From the NCBI RefSeq assembly GCF_018130215.1, contig NZ_JAFCKQ010000002.1, forward strand, positions 496,001 to 560,000: a stretch of 64,000 bases of DNA, written 5' to 3'. Positions 17,820-27,095 of this stretch are shown here, piece after piece (positions within the stretch are counted from its first letter, which is position 1; every line of letters starts with the position of its first letter). Source of the DNA: Bradyrhizobium jicamae. GTDB taxonomy: Bacteria; Pseudomonadota; Alphaproteobacteria; Rhizobiales; Xanthobacteraceae. Made by a program: the position numbers and the translations under genes. Under the pieces are notes generated by a model. That model saw only the letters and a program-made list of their open reading frames with translations, made no database searches and was not told the origin of the DNA.

Positions 17820-18673
17820 GACAGCCACCGCTTGCGGCGCTTGTAGTGCTTGACGTCGCGCAGGCTCTTGCGGCCCGACGCGGAGATGCCGAGGTAGAAT
17901 TCCTGGACATCCTCGTTGGCGACGAGCTTTTTCGACGGACCGTCGAGCACGACGCGGCCGGTCTCGAGGATGTAGCCGTAGTCGGCGATGTCGAGCGCGC
18001 GCTGGGCATTCTGCTCGACCAGCAGCACCGTCATCTTCAATTCGTCGCGCAGGCGGACGATCACCTCGTAGATGCGGTCGATGATCAGCGGCGCGAGGCC
18101 GAGCGACGGCTCGTCAAGCGCGAGCAAGGCGGGATCGGTCATCAGCGCGCGACCGATCGCGAGCATCTGCTGCTCGCCGCCGGACATGTAGCCGGCGATC
18201 TGGTCGCGTCGCTCGTGGAGCCGCGGAAACAGCGCGAACACCCTGTCGCGGCGCTCGCGTGCCTCGGCATTGGTCCTGGTGTAGCCGCCCATTTGCAGGT
18301 TTTCGTCGATGGTCAGCGCCGCGAACACGCGGCGGCCCTCCGGCACCTGCACGATGCCGCGGCGGACCAGCTCGTCGGGACCGAGATGATGCACGTCCTC
18401 GCCACGGAATCGGACGCTGCCGTTCTCGATCACGCCCTCTTCGGTGTAGAGGATGCCCGACATCGCCTTCAGCAGCGTCGACTTGCCGGCGCCGTTGGAG
18501 CCGAGCAGGGCGACGATGCCGCCGTCGGGCACCGCGATCGAGACGTCGCGGATCGCCTCGATCGCATTGTCGTAGAGGATGCGGATGTTGCGGAATTCGA
18601 GCAGACAATCCCGTTCGGGAACGGCCTGCGGCGTGGCCGCCGCATGCGTCGATGTCGGCAGCGTCGTCGGCAC
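17816..18673 (-). CDS. livF: Branched-chain-type ABC transporter ATP-binding protein LivF
   Basis: About 285 residues from a GTG at 18673 near the previous gene's stop. The reading frame stays open further upstream, but there it overlaps the FAD oxidoreductase gene. Walker A is GSNGAGKSTLL, the signature is MSGGEQQML and Walker B is LLALDEPSLGL, with the LivF tail YGYILETGRVVLDGPSKKL. The first 35 residues before CLLEFRNI are a low-complexity extension rich in Ala, Thr and Pro, longer than in typical LivF proteins, so the true start could be internal. It pairs with LivG. Confidence 0.9.
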   Translation of the reverse strand: MPTTLPTSTHAAATPQAVPERDCLLEFRNIRILYDNAIEAIRDVSIAVPDGGIVALLGSNGAGKSTLLKAMSGILYTEEGVIENGSVRFRGEDVHHLGPDELVRRGIVQVPEGRRVFAALTIDENLQMGGYTRTNAEARERRDRVFALFPRLHERRDQIAGYMSGGEQQMLAIGRALMTDPALLALDEPSLGLAPLIIDRIYEVIVRLRDELKMTVLLVEQNAQRALDIADYGYILETGRVVLDGPSKKLVANEDVQEFYLGISASGRKSLRDVKHYKRRKRWLS

Positions 18674-18678
18674 CGCGC

Positions 18679-19992
18679 TCAGACCCGGCCGGCCTGCGGC
18701 ACGCGAGGGCGCGCCGCGAGGATCGCATCGGTGACGATCTTCGCGGTCTCGGCGCAGGCCTGCGTGCCGCCATTGCCATACTGCTTCACCGCATCGCCGA
18801 CGCACCACAGGCCCGCGATGCCGGTCTCCCGCGGCAGGTCGTAGCCGGCGCAGCTGCGTTGCGCCGGCCAGTCATCGCGCATCACCCGGATCGAGAGGAT
18901 CCTGGCCTGATCGAAATTGGCGAACTGGTCGCGGAGATCGGCAAGCGCGAGTTCGACCTCGGTATCCTCGTCGAAATCGCCGAGCGCGGGGACGGGCACG
19001 GCGTAGGCGACATAGAGATGCCAGCCCGATGGCGCCAGTTCCGGGCAGGTCGCGGAGAGATTCGCCATGTTGCAGAGCCGGCGCGTCTTGCCGAAGGTGA
19101 CGATGCCTGGATGGCCGATCAGCGGCTCGCGGCTCGCGATATTGATGACGATGTTGGCGGCCGGGCGAAGCACGTCCTTCACTTTTGCGATGTAATCCGC
19201 GGGGAAGGCGGCTTCACCTGCGAGCGCGACGGTGGCTTTCGGCCCGGCATTGCTGATCACGAGACCGGTGTCGATCCGCAGCTGTTTCCCGTCCCTTGCG
19301 ACGGTGACGCCTTCGACGCGGCCATCAGTGGTGTGGATCGCCGTCGCCGGCGTTCCGAGCCAGATGTCACCGTTGCGCCGGATTGCCGAGCCGAGGCTGT
19401 TCCAGACGCCGATCGTGCCTTGCGGACAGAAGCCGAACTTCTTGAAGGCGCCCTTGCTGGTGAAATAGGTGAGGAACGCGCGCGCCGGCAGCTCGGCGGC
19501 GTTGCAGGCGAAGATCGCGGCGCAAAGATTGCGGAAGATCGCGTGCACGGTGGCGTTGCCGGTGTAGCCCTTCAGCCAGTCCTCGGTCGATTGCCGCCCG
19601 TCGGGCAGATTCCCGGAGCGGGCGTCGGCGAATTTCTCCAGGATCCGCGATGCCTGTTTCGTCAGCTGGCCGAGCAGCAGCGACCAGCCGCCGCGGCCGA
19701 CGTCGATCAGCTTGCCGTCGATGAAGAACGAGCTCGCAGGCTCCGGTGCGCGGATGTCGAGCGGTGCGCCGACGGTGTGGAAGGTTTCCTCGAACACGCC
19801 GCCGAACTCGATCGCGATCGCGCCGATATTGACCTTGAAGCCGTCGATCTCCTCGGTCGAGGCGCGGCCGCCGAGCCGATCCTTGTCGTCGACGACCAGC
19901 GTGTGCAGGCCACCATGGGCAAGGCGCGCGGCGGCACACAGCCCGCCTGCGCCGGCTCCGATCACGACAGCATCGACCTTCAGAGCTTCCAC
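18679..19992 (-). CDS. Phytoene-dehydrogenase-like FAD-dependent oxidoreductase
   Basis: A 437-residue NAD(P)-binding Rossmann flavoprotein. The dinucleotide motif VIGAGAGGLCAAARLA lies near residue 9, followed by DRLGGRAST, and the C-terminal FAD contact GLWCVGDAVKQYGNGGTQAC is present. The GTG at 19992 is preceded by GAGGGAGGC, which fixes the start despite a long open frame upstream. Family members desaturate or isomerise hydrophobic carotenoid-like or cyclic substrates. As first gene of the liv operon and with a TetR-like site directly upstream, it probably catalyses an early oxidation of the imported compound. Substrate unknown. Confidence 0.85.
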   Translation of the reverse strand: MEALKVDAVVIGAGAGGLCAAARLAHGGLHTLVVDDKDRLGGRASTEEIDGFKVNIGAIAIEFGGVFEETFHTVGAPLDIRAPEPASSFFIDGKLIDVGRGGWSLLLGQLTKQASRILEKFADARSGNLPDGRQSTEDWLKGYTGNATVHAIFRNLCAAIFACNAAELPARAFLTYFTSKGAFKKFGFCPQGTIGVWNSLGSAIRRNGDIWLGTPATAIHTTDGRVEGVTVARDGKQLRIDTGLVISNAGPKATVALAGEAAFPADYIAKVKDVLRPAANIVINIASREPLIGHPGIVTFGKTRRLCNMANLSATCPELAPSGWHLYVAYAVPVPALGDFDEDTEVELALADLRDQFANFDQARILSIRVMRDDWPAQRSCAGYDLPRETGIAGLWCVGDAVKQYGNGGTQACAETAKIVTDAILAARPRVPQAGRV

Positions 19993-20062
19993 GAACAGCC
20001 TCCCTCGTTGCCGCCGGTTGGCCCCGGCGTGCGCGCGATCTGCTTGCTTGACGGCGGGCACG

Positions 20063-20100
20063 ATAATATAATCCGACCGGTCGTTCAAATTATTTTTTGA
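20063..20100 (-). promoter_or_regulatory. Putative TetR operator 3 between the liv operon and the tetR gene
   Basis: The core CGACCGGTCG is a perfect 10-base palindrome framed by ATAAT and ATTAT. On the minus strand it reads TTGAAC, then the palindrome, then GGATTATATTAT, so it sits between plausible -35 and -10 elements of the FAD oxidoreductase/liv promoter. It also precedes the divergent tetR gene, which fits autoregulation. It is the most symmetric of the three related sites. Confidence 0.6.
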
Positions 20101-20232
20101 CGCAGAGGGCCGCCGCGGAGCAGGAGCGAGTTCTGGTGGATGGCGTGCAGACGAGGGCAGTCGCAGGCGCGGCGGTAGTATAGAGAGACAGGGTCGCCCG
20201 GTGGCGGCGCCCGGTTTGGAAGAGAGACGGCG

Positions 20233-20868
20233 ATGGCGCGGACGCGCTCGGAGAACTACGACGACATTGCGCGGGGCATCCTCGCCACCGCCTGCGGATT
20301 GTTCGCCCGGCAAGGCTATATGCGCGCGTCGATCGCGGACCTTGCCGATGCCTGCAAGCTGTCACGCGGCGCGCTGTATCACTATTTCGACTCCAAGGAA
20401 GCGATCCTGTTCGCGATTCTCGATGCGCATATCCGCGAGATGATCGCGGATGTCGAGGCCGCGATGGCCGGCAAGGCGAGCACGCTGGAGCAGTTTCGTG
20501 CCGCGATCCAGGCCGTCGTCGAGCTCAACGCGCGCTCCAGCGATGAGCAGCGTGTGATCCTGAACGACCTGTCATTCCTCGGCGAGGCCGAGCAGGACGC
20601 CATCAAGGCGCTGGAACGCCAATTGGTGGACATGATCTCTGACCTGCTGATCCGGCTCGACAAGGAAGGCAAGATCGTCAAGCGTACCAAGAAGATCTAC
20701 AGCATGATGCTGTTCGGCATCCTGAATTTCAGCCACACCTGGTACGACCCGAAGGGCGGGATCGATCCCAGGGAATTCGCCGACATGGTGGTGGACCTGT
20801 TCCTGTACGGCTTCACCATGCCGCTGCCTGCGAAGGATGCGGCCAAGCCTCAGCGCCAGCGCGCCTGA
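20233..20868 (+). CDS. TetR/AcrR-family transcriptional regulator
   Basis: A 211-residue repressor. The N-terminal helix-turn-helix is typical: ILATACGLFARQGYMRASI, then the recognition helix KLSRGALYHYFDSKEAIL at about residues 43-60. The C-terminal ligand domain is helical with LNDLSFLGEAEQDAIKALE and ends in a basic tail. GGAAGAGAG precedes the ATG. It is divergent from the 9-kb liv/oxidoreductase operon with operator 3 between them. It probably senses an acyl-CoA or the free acid and controls the whole island. The effector is not known. Confidence 0.9.
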   Translation: MARTRSENYDDIARGILATACGLFARQGYMRASIADLADACKLSRGALYHYFDSKEAILFAILDAHIREMIADVEAAMAGKASTLEQFRAAIQAVVELNARSSDEQRVILNDLSFLGEAEQDAIKALERQLVDMISDLLIRLDKEGKIVKRTKKIYSMMLFGILNFSHTWYDPKGGIDPREFADMVVDLFLYGFTMPLPAKDAAKPQRQRA

Positions 20869-21022
20869 GCTGCACCCACGCTCGTCACCTCGTCTGCACA
20901 TCATCGTGAAGGCTGCGATCGCCTCCCGTGCGTAACGCGGCGCGGCGCCTTGCGTATGAGCTGTCATGTGCGCCGCCGCACGCGGTGGCCGGGATCAAAC
21001 GCAGCATGGAACAAACCTCCAC

Positions 21023-21511
21023 ATGAACCAGTCTTTCAACGTCGCCGAAATCGGTGATGGGTCCTATCGTCTGCTTGCGCTTCTGCGCTGGGTGATGGTC
21101 GTCATCTTCGTCTCGTTCGGCATGCAGAAGTTTACGCCGCAGTCTGCGCAGGGCATCGTCCAATTCATCAGCAACAGCCCGTTCGTCTCGTGGCTGTCAG
21201 TGTTCGGCGTGAGGGGAGAGGCCTATGTCCTCGGGGTGGTCGAGCTTTGTATCGCTGCGCTGCTCGCGGCCGGTGCGTTCAGCCCGATCCTGTCGGCGAT
21301 CGGCTCGTTGATGGGGGTCGTTACCTTCGCGATCACATGGTCGTTCTTCTTCACGACGCCGGGTGTCGTGAGGTGGAGCCTGTCGACGGATCCGATGGCC
21401 TGGAATCTGACCGGCGAATTCATCTTCAAGGACATCGTCCTGCTCTGCGTCTGCGTGGTGCTGTTCATGGCATCGTTACCGCGCTCGGTGGTTCCGTTGC
21501 GCATTGAATAG
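21023..21511 (+). CDS. DUF417/YkgB-family membrane protein
   Basis: A 162-residue integral membrane protein with four hydrophobic segments. The first includes LRWVMVVIFVSFGMQKFTPQSAQGI, and others include AYVLGVVELCIAALLAAGAFSPI and DIVLLCVCVVLFMASL. These match the DUF417/YkgB family, linked by annotation to reactive chlorine response in E. coli (RclC), though no function is established here. The start ATG follows AACCTCCAC, a poor RBS, so the start is less certain. It stands alone after the TetR gene. Confidence 0.75.
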   Translation: MNQSFNVAEIGDGSYRLLALLRWVMVVIFVSFGMQKFTPQSAQGIVQFISNSPFVSWLSVFGVRGEAYVLGVVELCIAALLAAGAFSPILSAIGSLMGVVTFAITWSFFFTTPGVVRWSLSTDPMAWNLTGEFIFKDIVLLCVCVVLFMASLPRSVVPLRIE

Positions 21512-21667
21512 ATTGCCGTATCCTGATACCTCGTCCGCTCGGCTATCTGGACCCATCGATTGCGGAACCCGCGGGCAGGCGTCGGTCACTCGAATCCAAT
21601 TCGCGGCCGCAACCGTTGATTGACGATTTATTGCTAATCAAACACCTCCCTCGGCTGGGAGTTGAAC

Positions 21668-23890
21668 GTGACCGCCCTTGAAATGTCGGCGACCGGTTCA
21701 GCGTCATTGGCGCTGCGGCATCGGATCCTGCCTGTCCTGTTCTTCTTCTCCGGAGTTCCCGCGCTCATCTATCAGCTGACCTGGCAGCGGAGCCTGTTTC
21801 GCATCTTTGGCGTCAACACGGAATCCGTGACCATCGTCGTGACAGCCTTCATGCTCGGGCTCGGTCTCGGCAGCCTCGCCGGTGGATGGATCACGCGGCG
21901 AGGAGCCGTGCGGCCGCTGCTGCTGCTCGGCGTGATCGAGATGCTGACCGCAATCTTCGGGCTCGCGTCGCTTGCGATCTTCGAGCAGGTCGGTGACCTC
22001 GCGCTGGACTGGCCGCTGCCGGCGATCGCCGCGGTCAATCTGCTGCTGGTCCTGATCCCGACGCTGCTGATGGGAGCGACGCTGCCGATCCTGGTCTCGC
22101 ACCTGGTGCGGACGTCGGGCCAGGTCGCCCGTTCGGTCGGGCTGCTCTACTACGTCAACACACTGGGTGCGTCCGCGGCCTGCCTGCTCTCCGCCTTCGT
22201 CATCTTTCCCTATTTCGGGATGCAGGCCGCGGTGCGCATCGCCGCCGCGATCAATATCGCGGTCGCACTTGGTGCATTCATGGCCTGGTATCGTCGCCTG
22301 GAAGCGGACGAGACCCGCGTTTCGCCGGCCCGCGTGCGCACGGCGCAACCGATCCTGTCGATTCCGCTCGTGATGCTGCTCGCTGCCATCGGCGGGTTTG
22401 TCTCGCTGTCCTCCGAGATATTCCTGTTTCGCGTTGCGTCGTTTGCTTCCGGATCGAGCTCGATGGCATTCGCCGTCGTGTTGTGCGGCTTTCTGGCGGG
22501 CATCGCCGGAGGCGCATACAATGCGAGCCGCCTTTGCGCGACGCTGTCTCCCGCAGACGCGATCCACGAGGCGGCCAAGGGCCTGATCTGGGCCAATGTG
22601 TTCGGCGCTGCCTTCCTTCCGCTCGTCACCCAGGGCGCCGGGACGGGGTTCGGCCTGATCCTGATCATGCTGGCCGGCATCTACCTGATCGGGCGGCAAT
22701 GGGGCGCGCTGCTGCCTTTCCTGTCGCATTTCGGCGTCGCCGCGGATGGCCGCGCCGGCATGCAGACTGCGCTGCTCTACAGCGCGAACATCGCCGGATG
22801 TGCCACAGGCGCCGTCCTCACCGGCTTTGTGCTGGCCAATCATCTCGATTCGCAGCAGATGAGCATGCTGTTGCTCGCGATCGGAACGATGTGTTCCCTT
22901 ATCCTGATTTACAGGTCCAGCACCGTGGCTGGTGCGCGGGGGAAGGCGGTCGCGATCGCCGTTGCGGTTTTCGGCGCCGGAACGGTCATCGCGCCGCCCC
23001 TTTCCCGGAACCTGTTCGAGAACCTTCAGGCTCATGCGAGATCCGACCACCCGTTCGCGCGCGTGGTCGAGAACCGCAGCGGCGTCATCACGGTCGATAC
23101 CGACGGCACCGTGTTCGGCAACGGCATGTATGACGGGCGCTTCAACACCAGCCTGAAATCCGATCGCAACGGCATCATACGCCCGTTTGCGCTCAGCCTG
23201 TTTCATCCCGCGCCGCGCGAGGTGCTGATGATCGGGCTGGCAACGGGCTCCTGGGCGCAAGTCATCGCCAACAACCCGTTTGTCGAACGGCTCACCATCG
23301 TCGAAATCAATCCGGGTTACACCCGGCTGATCGCGGAGCAGCCCGAGGTGCAATCGGTGCTGCACAATCCGAAGGTCACGATCATCGAGGACGACGGACG
23401 GCGCTGGTTGAACCGGCATCCCGGACGCACGTTCGATGCGGTCGTTTCCAACACGACGTGGAATTTCCGCGCCAACACGACGAACCTGCTTTCGACCGAG
23501 TTTCTCCAGCTTGTCGGCCGGCACCTCAATCCTGGCGGCATCATGTTCTACAACGCGACCTTTTCGCGACGGGTCGAGAAGACCGGCTGCACCGCGTTTC
23601 CCTACGGCGCGCGATTCACGAACCACGTGGTCGCGTCGAACGCCCCGATCGACTGGAACTATGAACGGTGGCGGAAGGTCCTGGAAAGCTACACGATCGA
23701 CGGCAAGCCCGAGTTCAATTTGACCGACCGCGCCGATCGCGAATTTCTCGACGCGCTGATGCAGGAATATCGCCTCGATGGCAGCATGATCGAGCAGTGT
23801 CCCACCCTGCTGTCGCGAACCACGGACAAGGCCCTCGTCACCGACGACAATATGGGGACCGAGTGGCGCTACTATCTGAACCTTGAGTAG
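21668..23890 (+). CDS. Membrane protein fused to a spermidine-synthase-like domain
   Basis: About 740 residues. The first 430 contain some 11-12 hydrophobic segments resembling the transporter-like part of MFS/spermidine-synthase fusions (PALIYQLTWQRSLFRIFGV, FMLGLGLGSLAGGW). From about residue 475 follows a methyltransferase-like spermidine synthase domain with MIGLATGSWAQV, IVEINPGYTRLI and IIEDDGRRWL. The catalytic aspartate segment of true spermidine synthases reads VSNTTWNFRANTTNLLSTEF here, so aminopropyl transfer is doubtful. The GTG at 21668 has GGGAG six bases upstream; a TTG two codons earlier is less likely. Function unknown. Confidence 0.8.
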   Translation: MTALEMSATGSASLALRHRILPVLFFFSGVPALIYQLTWQRSLFRIFGVNTESVTIVVTAFMLGLGLGSLAGGWITRRGAVRPLLLLGVIEMLTAIFGLASLAIFEQVGDLALDWPLPAIAAVNLLLVLIPTLLMGATLPILVSHLVRTSGQVARSVGLLYYVNTLGASAACLLSAFVIFPYFGMQAAVRIAAAINIAVALGAFMAWYRRLEADETRVSPARVRTAQPILSIPLVMLLAAIGGFVSLSSEIFLFRVASFASGSSSMAFAVVLCGFLAGIAGGAYNASRLCATLSPADAIHEAAKGLIWANVFGAAFLPLVTQGAGTGFGLILIMLAGIYLIGRQWGALLPFLSHFGVAADGRAGMQTALLYSANIAGCATGAVLTGFVLANHLDSQQMSMLLLAIGTMCSLILIYRSSTVAGARGKAVAIAVAVFGAGTVIAPPLSRNLFENLQAHARSDHPFARVVENRSGVITVDTDGTVFGNGMYDGRFNTSLKSDRNGIIRPFALSLFHPAPREVLMIGLATGSWAQVIANNPFVERLTIVEINPGYTRLIAEQPEVQSVLHNPKVTIIEDDGRRWLNRHPGRTFDAVVSNTTWNFRANTTNLLSTEFLQLVGRHLNPGGIMFYNATFSRRVEKTGCTAFPYGARFTNHVVASNAPIDWNYERWRKVLESYTIDGKPEFNLTDRADREFLDALMQEYRLDGSMIEQCPTLLSRTTDKALVTDDNMGTEWRYYLNLE

Positions 23891-24037
23891 CAGTGTCCGG
23901 ACGGGGTCTCCGGAGAGCGCCGCGGGATCTGCAGCGCGCGCAATCGTGAATTCGAGCATGCGGTCCATACGGTAAGGTCAGGCAGTCGCTGCGGCTCGAC
24001 CGTTACATCGAGCCGGCCTCAAGGCTCCTGCATCCGG

Positions 24038-25180
24038 ATGATAGCTTCCATGAGACTGTGGTTCCCGGCCTCGATCGCAGCGCTGTTGTTGGCCTTATCC
24101 ATCACCCCGACGCCGCACGCGCGCGCGGAGTCCGACATGCAGGCCAGGATCAGCGACATCGTGACGCGCGAGCTGGCGCCGACCGCGACAGCGGCCGAGC
24201 CGGGCGGCCTTGCCGCGGCCGTCTATGCCGGCGGCGAGCTGACATTCTTCGACTACGGCTTCGCCGACGGCGCCACGAAGCGCCCCGTGACGCCGGACAC
24301 GCTGTTCAGTCTCGCTTCGCTGCGGAAGCTGTTCGAGGCGACGCTGGTGGCGCTCGGCACCGAGCGCGGCGAGTTGCGGCTAGATGATCCCGTCAGCAAA
24401 TACCTGCCCGAACTGCACGGCGATTATGTCAGTCGCGTCACCATCGGCGAGCTCGTCACGCACACGTCGGGGCTGCTGCTGCCGACCGATCATCCGCCCT
24501 GGCCGAACGAAACGTTCAGCCGCGATCAGCTCATCGCGATGCTCAATGCATGGACCCCGCAGGCGGGAGAAGCGCCGGGCAAGCAGCGCATCTACACCCA
24601 CGCCGGCTATGTTCTGCTGCAGCTCGTCCTGGAGCGGCGCTATGGCATCCCGATCAGCGCACTGATCGAAAGCCGCATCCTCAGACCGCTCGGCATGAAC
24701 TCGACATTCATTCCGGAACGCGGCGAGGACAATCGTTCGGTGGCGCAGCCCGCGATCATGCAGCGGATGGTGCAAGGCTATTCCTATCAGGGCATGCCGA
24801 TCGGCCCGCCGGGCAACCAGCAGAGCTATTATGATTTCCCGGGCACGGGCCAGATGTTCTCCTCCACCCACGATCTCGGCACGTTCATCCGTGCCTGTCT
24901 TGACGGCGCGGTGATCGATCCCGAGCTGCGCACGGCGCTGGAGATGACCGAACGCGAGCAATTTCGCGTCGACGAGACGTTCGGGCAGGCGATGGCGTGG
25001 GAGCATGTCCGTCTCGACAACGTCACCGTCATCGACAAGCCAGGCGGCCTCAACAACGCCTCGGCCTATGTTGGCCTCGTGCCCTCGCACAGGCTCGGTA
25101 TCGTGTTGCTCGCCAATCGCGGCGAGTATCCGCACGAGATCGCGCGCTACAGGATCCTGCCCGCGCTTGCGCGGCTTTGA
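24038..25180 (+). CDS. Secreted serine hydrolase, beta-lactamase class C fold
   Basis: A 380-residue exported protein (370+ if the ATG at 24050 is used), with a signal peptide ending HARA-ES. The SxxK motif is S-L-R-K in LASLRKLF. The second motif reads Y-T-H where AmpC enzymes have YxN, and the third, normally KTG, reads KPGG. AmpC-fold esterases and peptidases often vary at these places. It probably hydrolyses an ester or D-peptide in the periplasm rather than beta-lactams. It is monocistronic. Confidence 0.8.
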   Translation: MIASMRLWFPASIAALLLALSITPTPHARAESDMQARISDIVTRELAPTATAAEPGGLAAAVYAGGELTFFDYGFADGATKRPVTPDTLFSLASLRKLFEATLVALGTERGELRLDDPVSKYLPELHGDYVSRVTIGELVTHTSGLLLPTDHPPWPNETFSRDQLIAMLNAWTPQAGEAPGKQRIYTHAGYVLLQLVLERRYGIPISALIESRILRPLGMNSTFIPERGEDNRSVAQPAIMQRMVQGYSYQGMPIGPPGNQQSYYDFPGTGQMFSSTHDLGTFIRACLDGAVIDPELRTALEMTEREQFRVDETFGQAMAWEHVRLDNVTVIDKPGGLNNASAYVGLVPSHRLGIVLLANRGEYPHEIARYRILPALARL

Positions 25181-25308
25181 CGTGGGTCCATGCCGAGTCG
25201 ATGCAGCGGCGGTCTGAACGCCTGACAGGGATGCGAAAATAGCGATGGCGCGGCGCTGTCGTCGGCTATACAAGCCGGTAGCTTCTTCTCCATTTCGAAG
25301 AGGCTGAC

Positions 25309-25626
25309 ATGACCGAACTCGTGACGTCCGATTTGCATGCGTGGCTCGCGCGACAGCACCACGGGCTGCGGACCTTCAGGACTTTCCAGCAGAAACTCGA
25401 GACCTTGAGCAGCGACGACCCCGGGCAACGGGCCGTGTGCCGGCTGCTGAGCGGTCTCGTCGGCAGCTACATCGAGGCTTTCGACGAGGAGCCACTGCCG
25501 GTCGCGGTCGCCGATCGCGCCTATGGCCGGCTGCTCGATCTCGTCGCGAGCCTCGATCTGCGGGGCAATGCCGAGCGGCGCCTCGCCGACATCAACCGCG
25601 TCGCGACCTGCGATCTCCTGCACTGA
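25309..25626 (+). CDS. Hypothetical protein (105 residues)
   Basis: A small soluble, acidic, helix-rich protein without signal peptide or motif that I recognise. It includes DLHAWLARQHHGLRTFRTFQQKLETL and a C-terminal RLADINRVATCDLLH. GAAGAGGCTGAC before the ATG is a good RBS, supporting that it is real. It converges on glgA, five bases away, so the two stops nearly touch. Confidence 0.55.
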   Translation: MTELVTSDLHAWLARQHHGLRTFRTFQQKLETLSSDDPGQRAVCRLLSGLVGSYIEAFDEEPLPVAVADRAYGRLLDLVASLDLRGNAERRLADINRVATCDLLH

Positions 25627-25631
25627 TCGCG

Positions 25632-27095
25632 CTACTGCGCCGCCTGCCGCGCCGCGATCAGGTCGCGATAGAGCGCGGCATACTGGCCGGCACGATTGTT
25701 CCAGGACACGTCGGTCGTCATGCCGGCATGCTGCAGCCGGCGCCAGGTCACGTCGTCGTTGAACAACAGGTTCGCCTTGCGCAGCGCATGGGCAAGCGCC
25801 TCTGCGGTCACAGGCGCGAACTTGACGCCGGTCGCGGCCCCGCCTTCCATGGCTACCTCGTCGACATCGAGCACAGTGTCCGCAAGGCCGCCGACGTCGG
25901 AGACAACAGGCACCGCGCCATAGCGCAGCGCGCAGAGCTGGGTGAGGCCGCAGGGCTCGAAGCGCGACGGCACCGCGAGCGCATCGGCGCCCGCCTGGAT
26001 CAGATGCGCCAGTGCCTCGTCATAGCCGATCACGACACCGATCCGGCCCGGATGGGCCTGCACCAGCGCGGAATAGCGATCCTGCAGGTCGCGATCGCCG
26101 CTGCCGAGCAGGGCGAGCTGCATGCCTTCGCTCAGCAGCGTCGGAATGGTCTCGAGCATGAGATCGAGGCCCTTCTGCCAGGACAGCCGGCTGACGACGC
26201 CGAGCAGCAGCGCCTCTCCGGACGGCTCGAGCCCGAAGCGCCGTTGCAACGCCGCCTTGTTGGCCGCGCGCGTCGCGAGGTGAGACGCGCCGTAGCGCGC
26301 GGCGATATGCGGATCGGTCTCCGGATTCCACACCGACAGGTCGATGCCGTTGAGGATCCCGCGGAGTACGCCGGCGCGCTCACGCAACAGGCCGCCGAGC
26401 CCCATGCCGCCATCGTCGCCCTGGATCTCGCGCGCATAGGTCGGGGACACCGTCGTGATGCGGTCGGCGAATTGCAGGCCGGCCTTGAGCAGGCTGATCG
26501 TGCCGTAATACTCGACGCCGCGGATCGCGTAGGCATCCTGCGGCAGACCGAACGTCGCGAGCATGTCAGGCGAGAACTGCCCCTGATAGGCGAGGTTGTG
26601 CACGGTCATCACGGTGCCGGGTCGCGGCTGGCGGCCGTAATGCAGATAGGCCGGCACCAGCCCGGCCTGCCAGTCATGCGCATGCACGACGTGGGGCACG
26701 AAGGATGGAAGCGTACCCTGGCCGATCTCGGCCGCCATTCGCGACAGTGCCGCAAAGCGGACGCCGTTGTCGGGCCAGTCGCGGCCGTCGGGCCCGACAT
26801 AGGGATTACCGGGGCGCGCGAACAGATGCGGCGCGTCGAGCGCGAACAGATCGAGGCCGTCATGCGTGCCGCCGAGCACGCGGATCGGGCCGCCGTAGAA
26901 TTCAGGCCACTGCAGCAGCGTCTCCGCCGCGGGCAGCGCCTTGAGCACGTCGGGATAGCCGGGCACCAGCGTGCGCGTCGCGACGCCGTGCTCCTTCAGC
27001 GCCGCCGGCAGCGCACCGGCCACGTCGGCGAGGCCGCCGGTCTTGACGATCGGGTAGATTTCCGAGGCGACCGCGAGGACGCGGATTGGCGTCAT
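25632..27095 (-). CDS. glgA: Glycogen synthase (ADP-glucose type)
   Basis: A 487-residue GT5 glycosyltransferase that elongates alpha-1,4-glucan from ADP-glucose. The donor-binding motif [10 protein letters not shown] starts at K18, [13 protein letters not shown] and HNLAYQGQF follow, and the C-terminal domain has [10 protein letters not shown] and [21 protein letters not shown]. Length is normal for bacterial GlgA. Its ATG overlaps the glgC stop (ATGA), so the two are translationally coupled. Confidence 0.95.
   Translation of the reverse strand: MTPIRVLAVASEIYPIVKTGGLADVAGALPAALKEHGVATRTLVPGYPDVLKALPAAETLLQWPEFYGGPIRVLGGTHDGLDLFALDAPHLFARPGNPYVGPDGRDWPDNGVRFAALSRMAAEIGQGTLPSFVPHVVHAHDWQAGLVPAYLHYGRQPRPGTVMTVHNLAYQGQFSPDMLATFGLPQDAYAIRGVEYYGTISLLKAGLQFADRITTVSPTYAREIQGDDGGMGLGGLLRERAGVLRGILNGIDLSVWNPETDPHIAARYGASHLATRAANKAALQRRFGLEPSGEALLLGVVSRLSWQKGLDLMLETIPTLLSEGMQLALLGSGDRDLQDRYSALVQAHPGRIGVVIGYDEALAHLIQAGADALAVPSRFEPCGLTQLCALRYGAVPVVSDVGGLADTVLDVDEVAMEGGAATGVKFAPVTAEALAHALRKANLLFNDDVTWRRLQHAGMTTDVSWNNRAGQYAALYRDLIAARQAAQ

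Noticed and set aside
21704..23968. A 754-codon open frame antisense to the membrane/spermidine-synthase gene
   Set aside because: Composition is Arg/His/Asp/Gln-rich with no hydrophobic core or motifs, as expected for the reverse frame of high-GC coding DNA; the sense frame has clear domains.
24038..25180. Beta-lactamase resistance gene
   Set aside because: YxN and KTG motifs are altered, so a hydrolase of other specificity is more likely.
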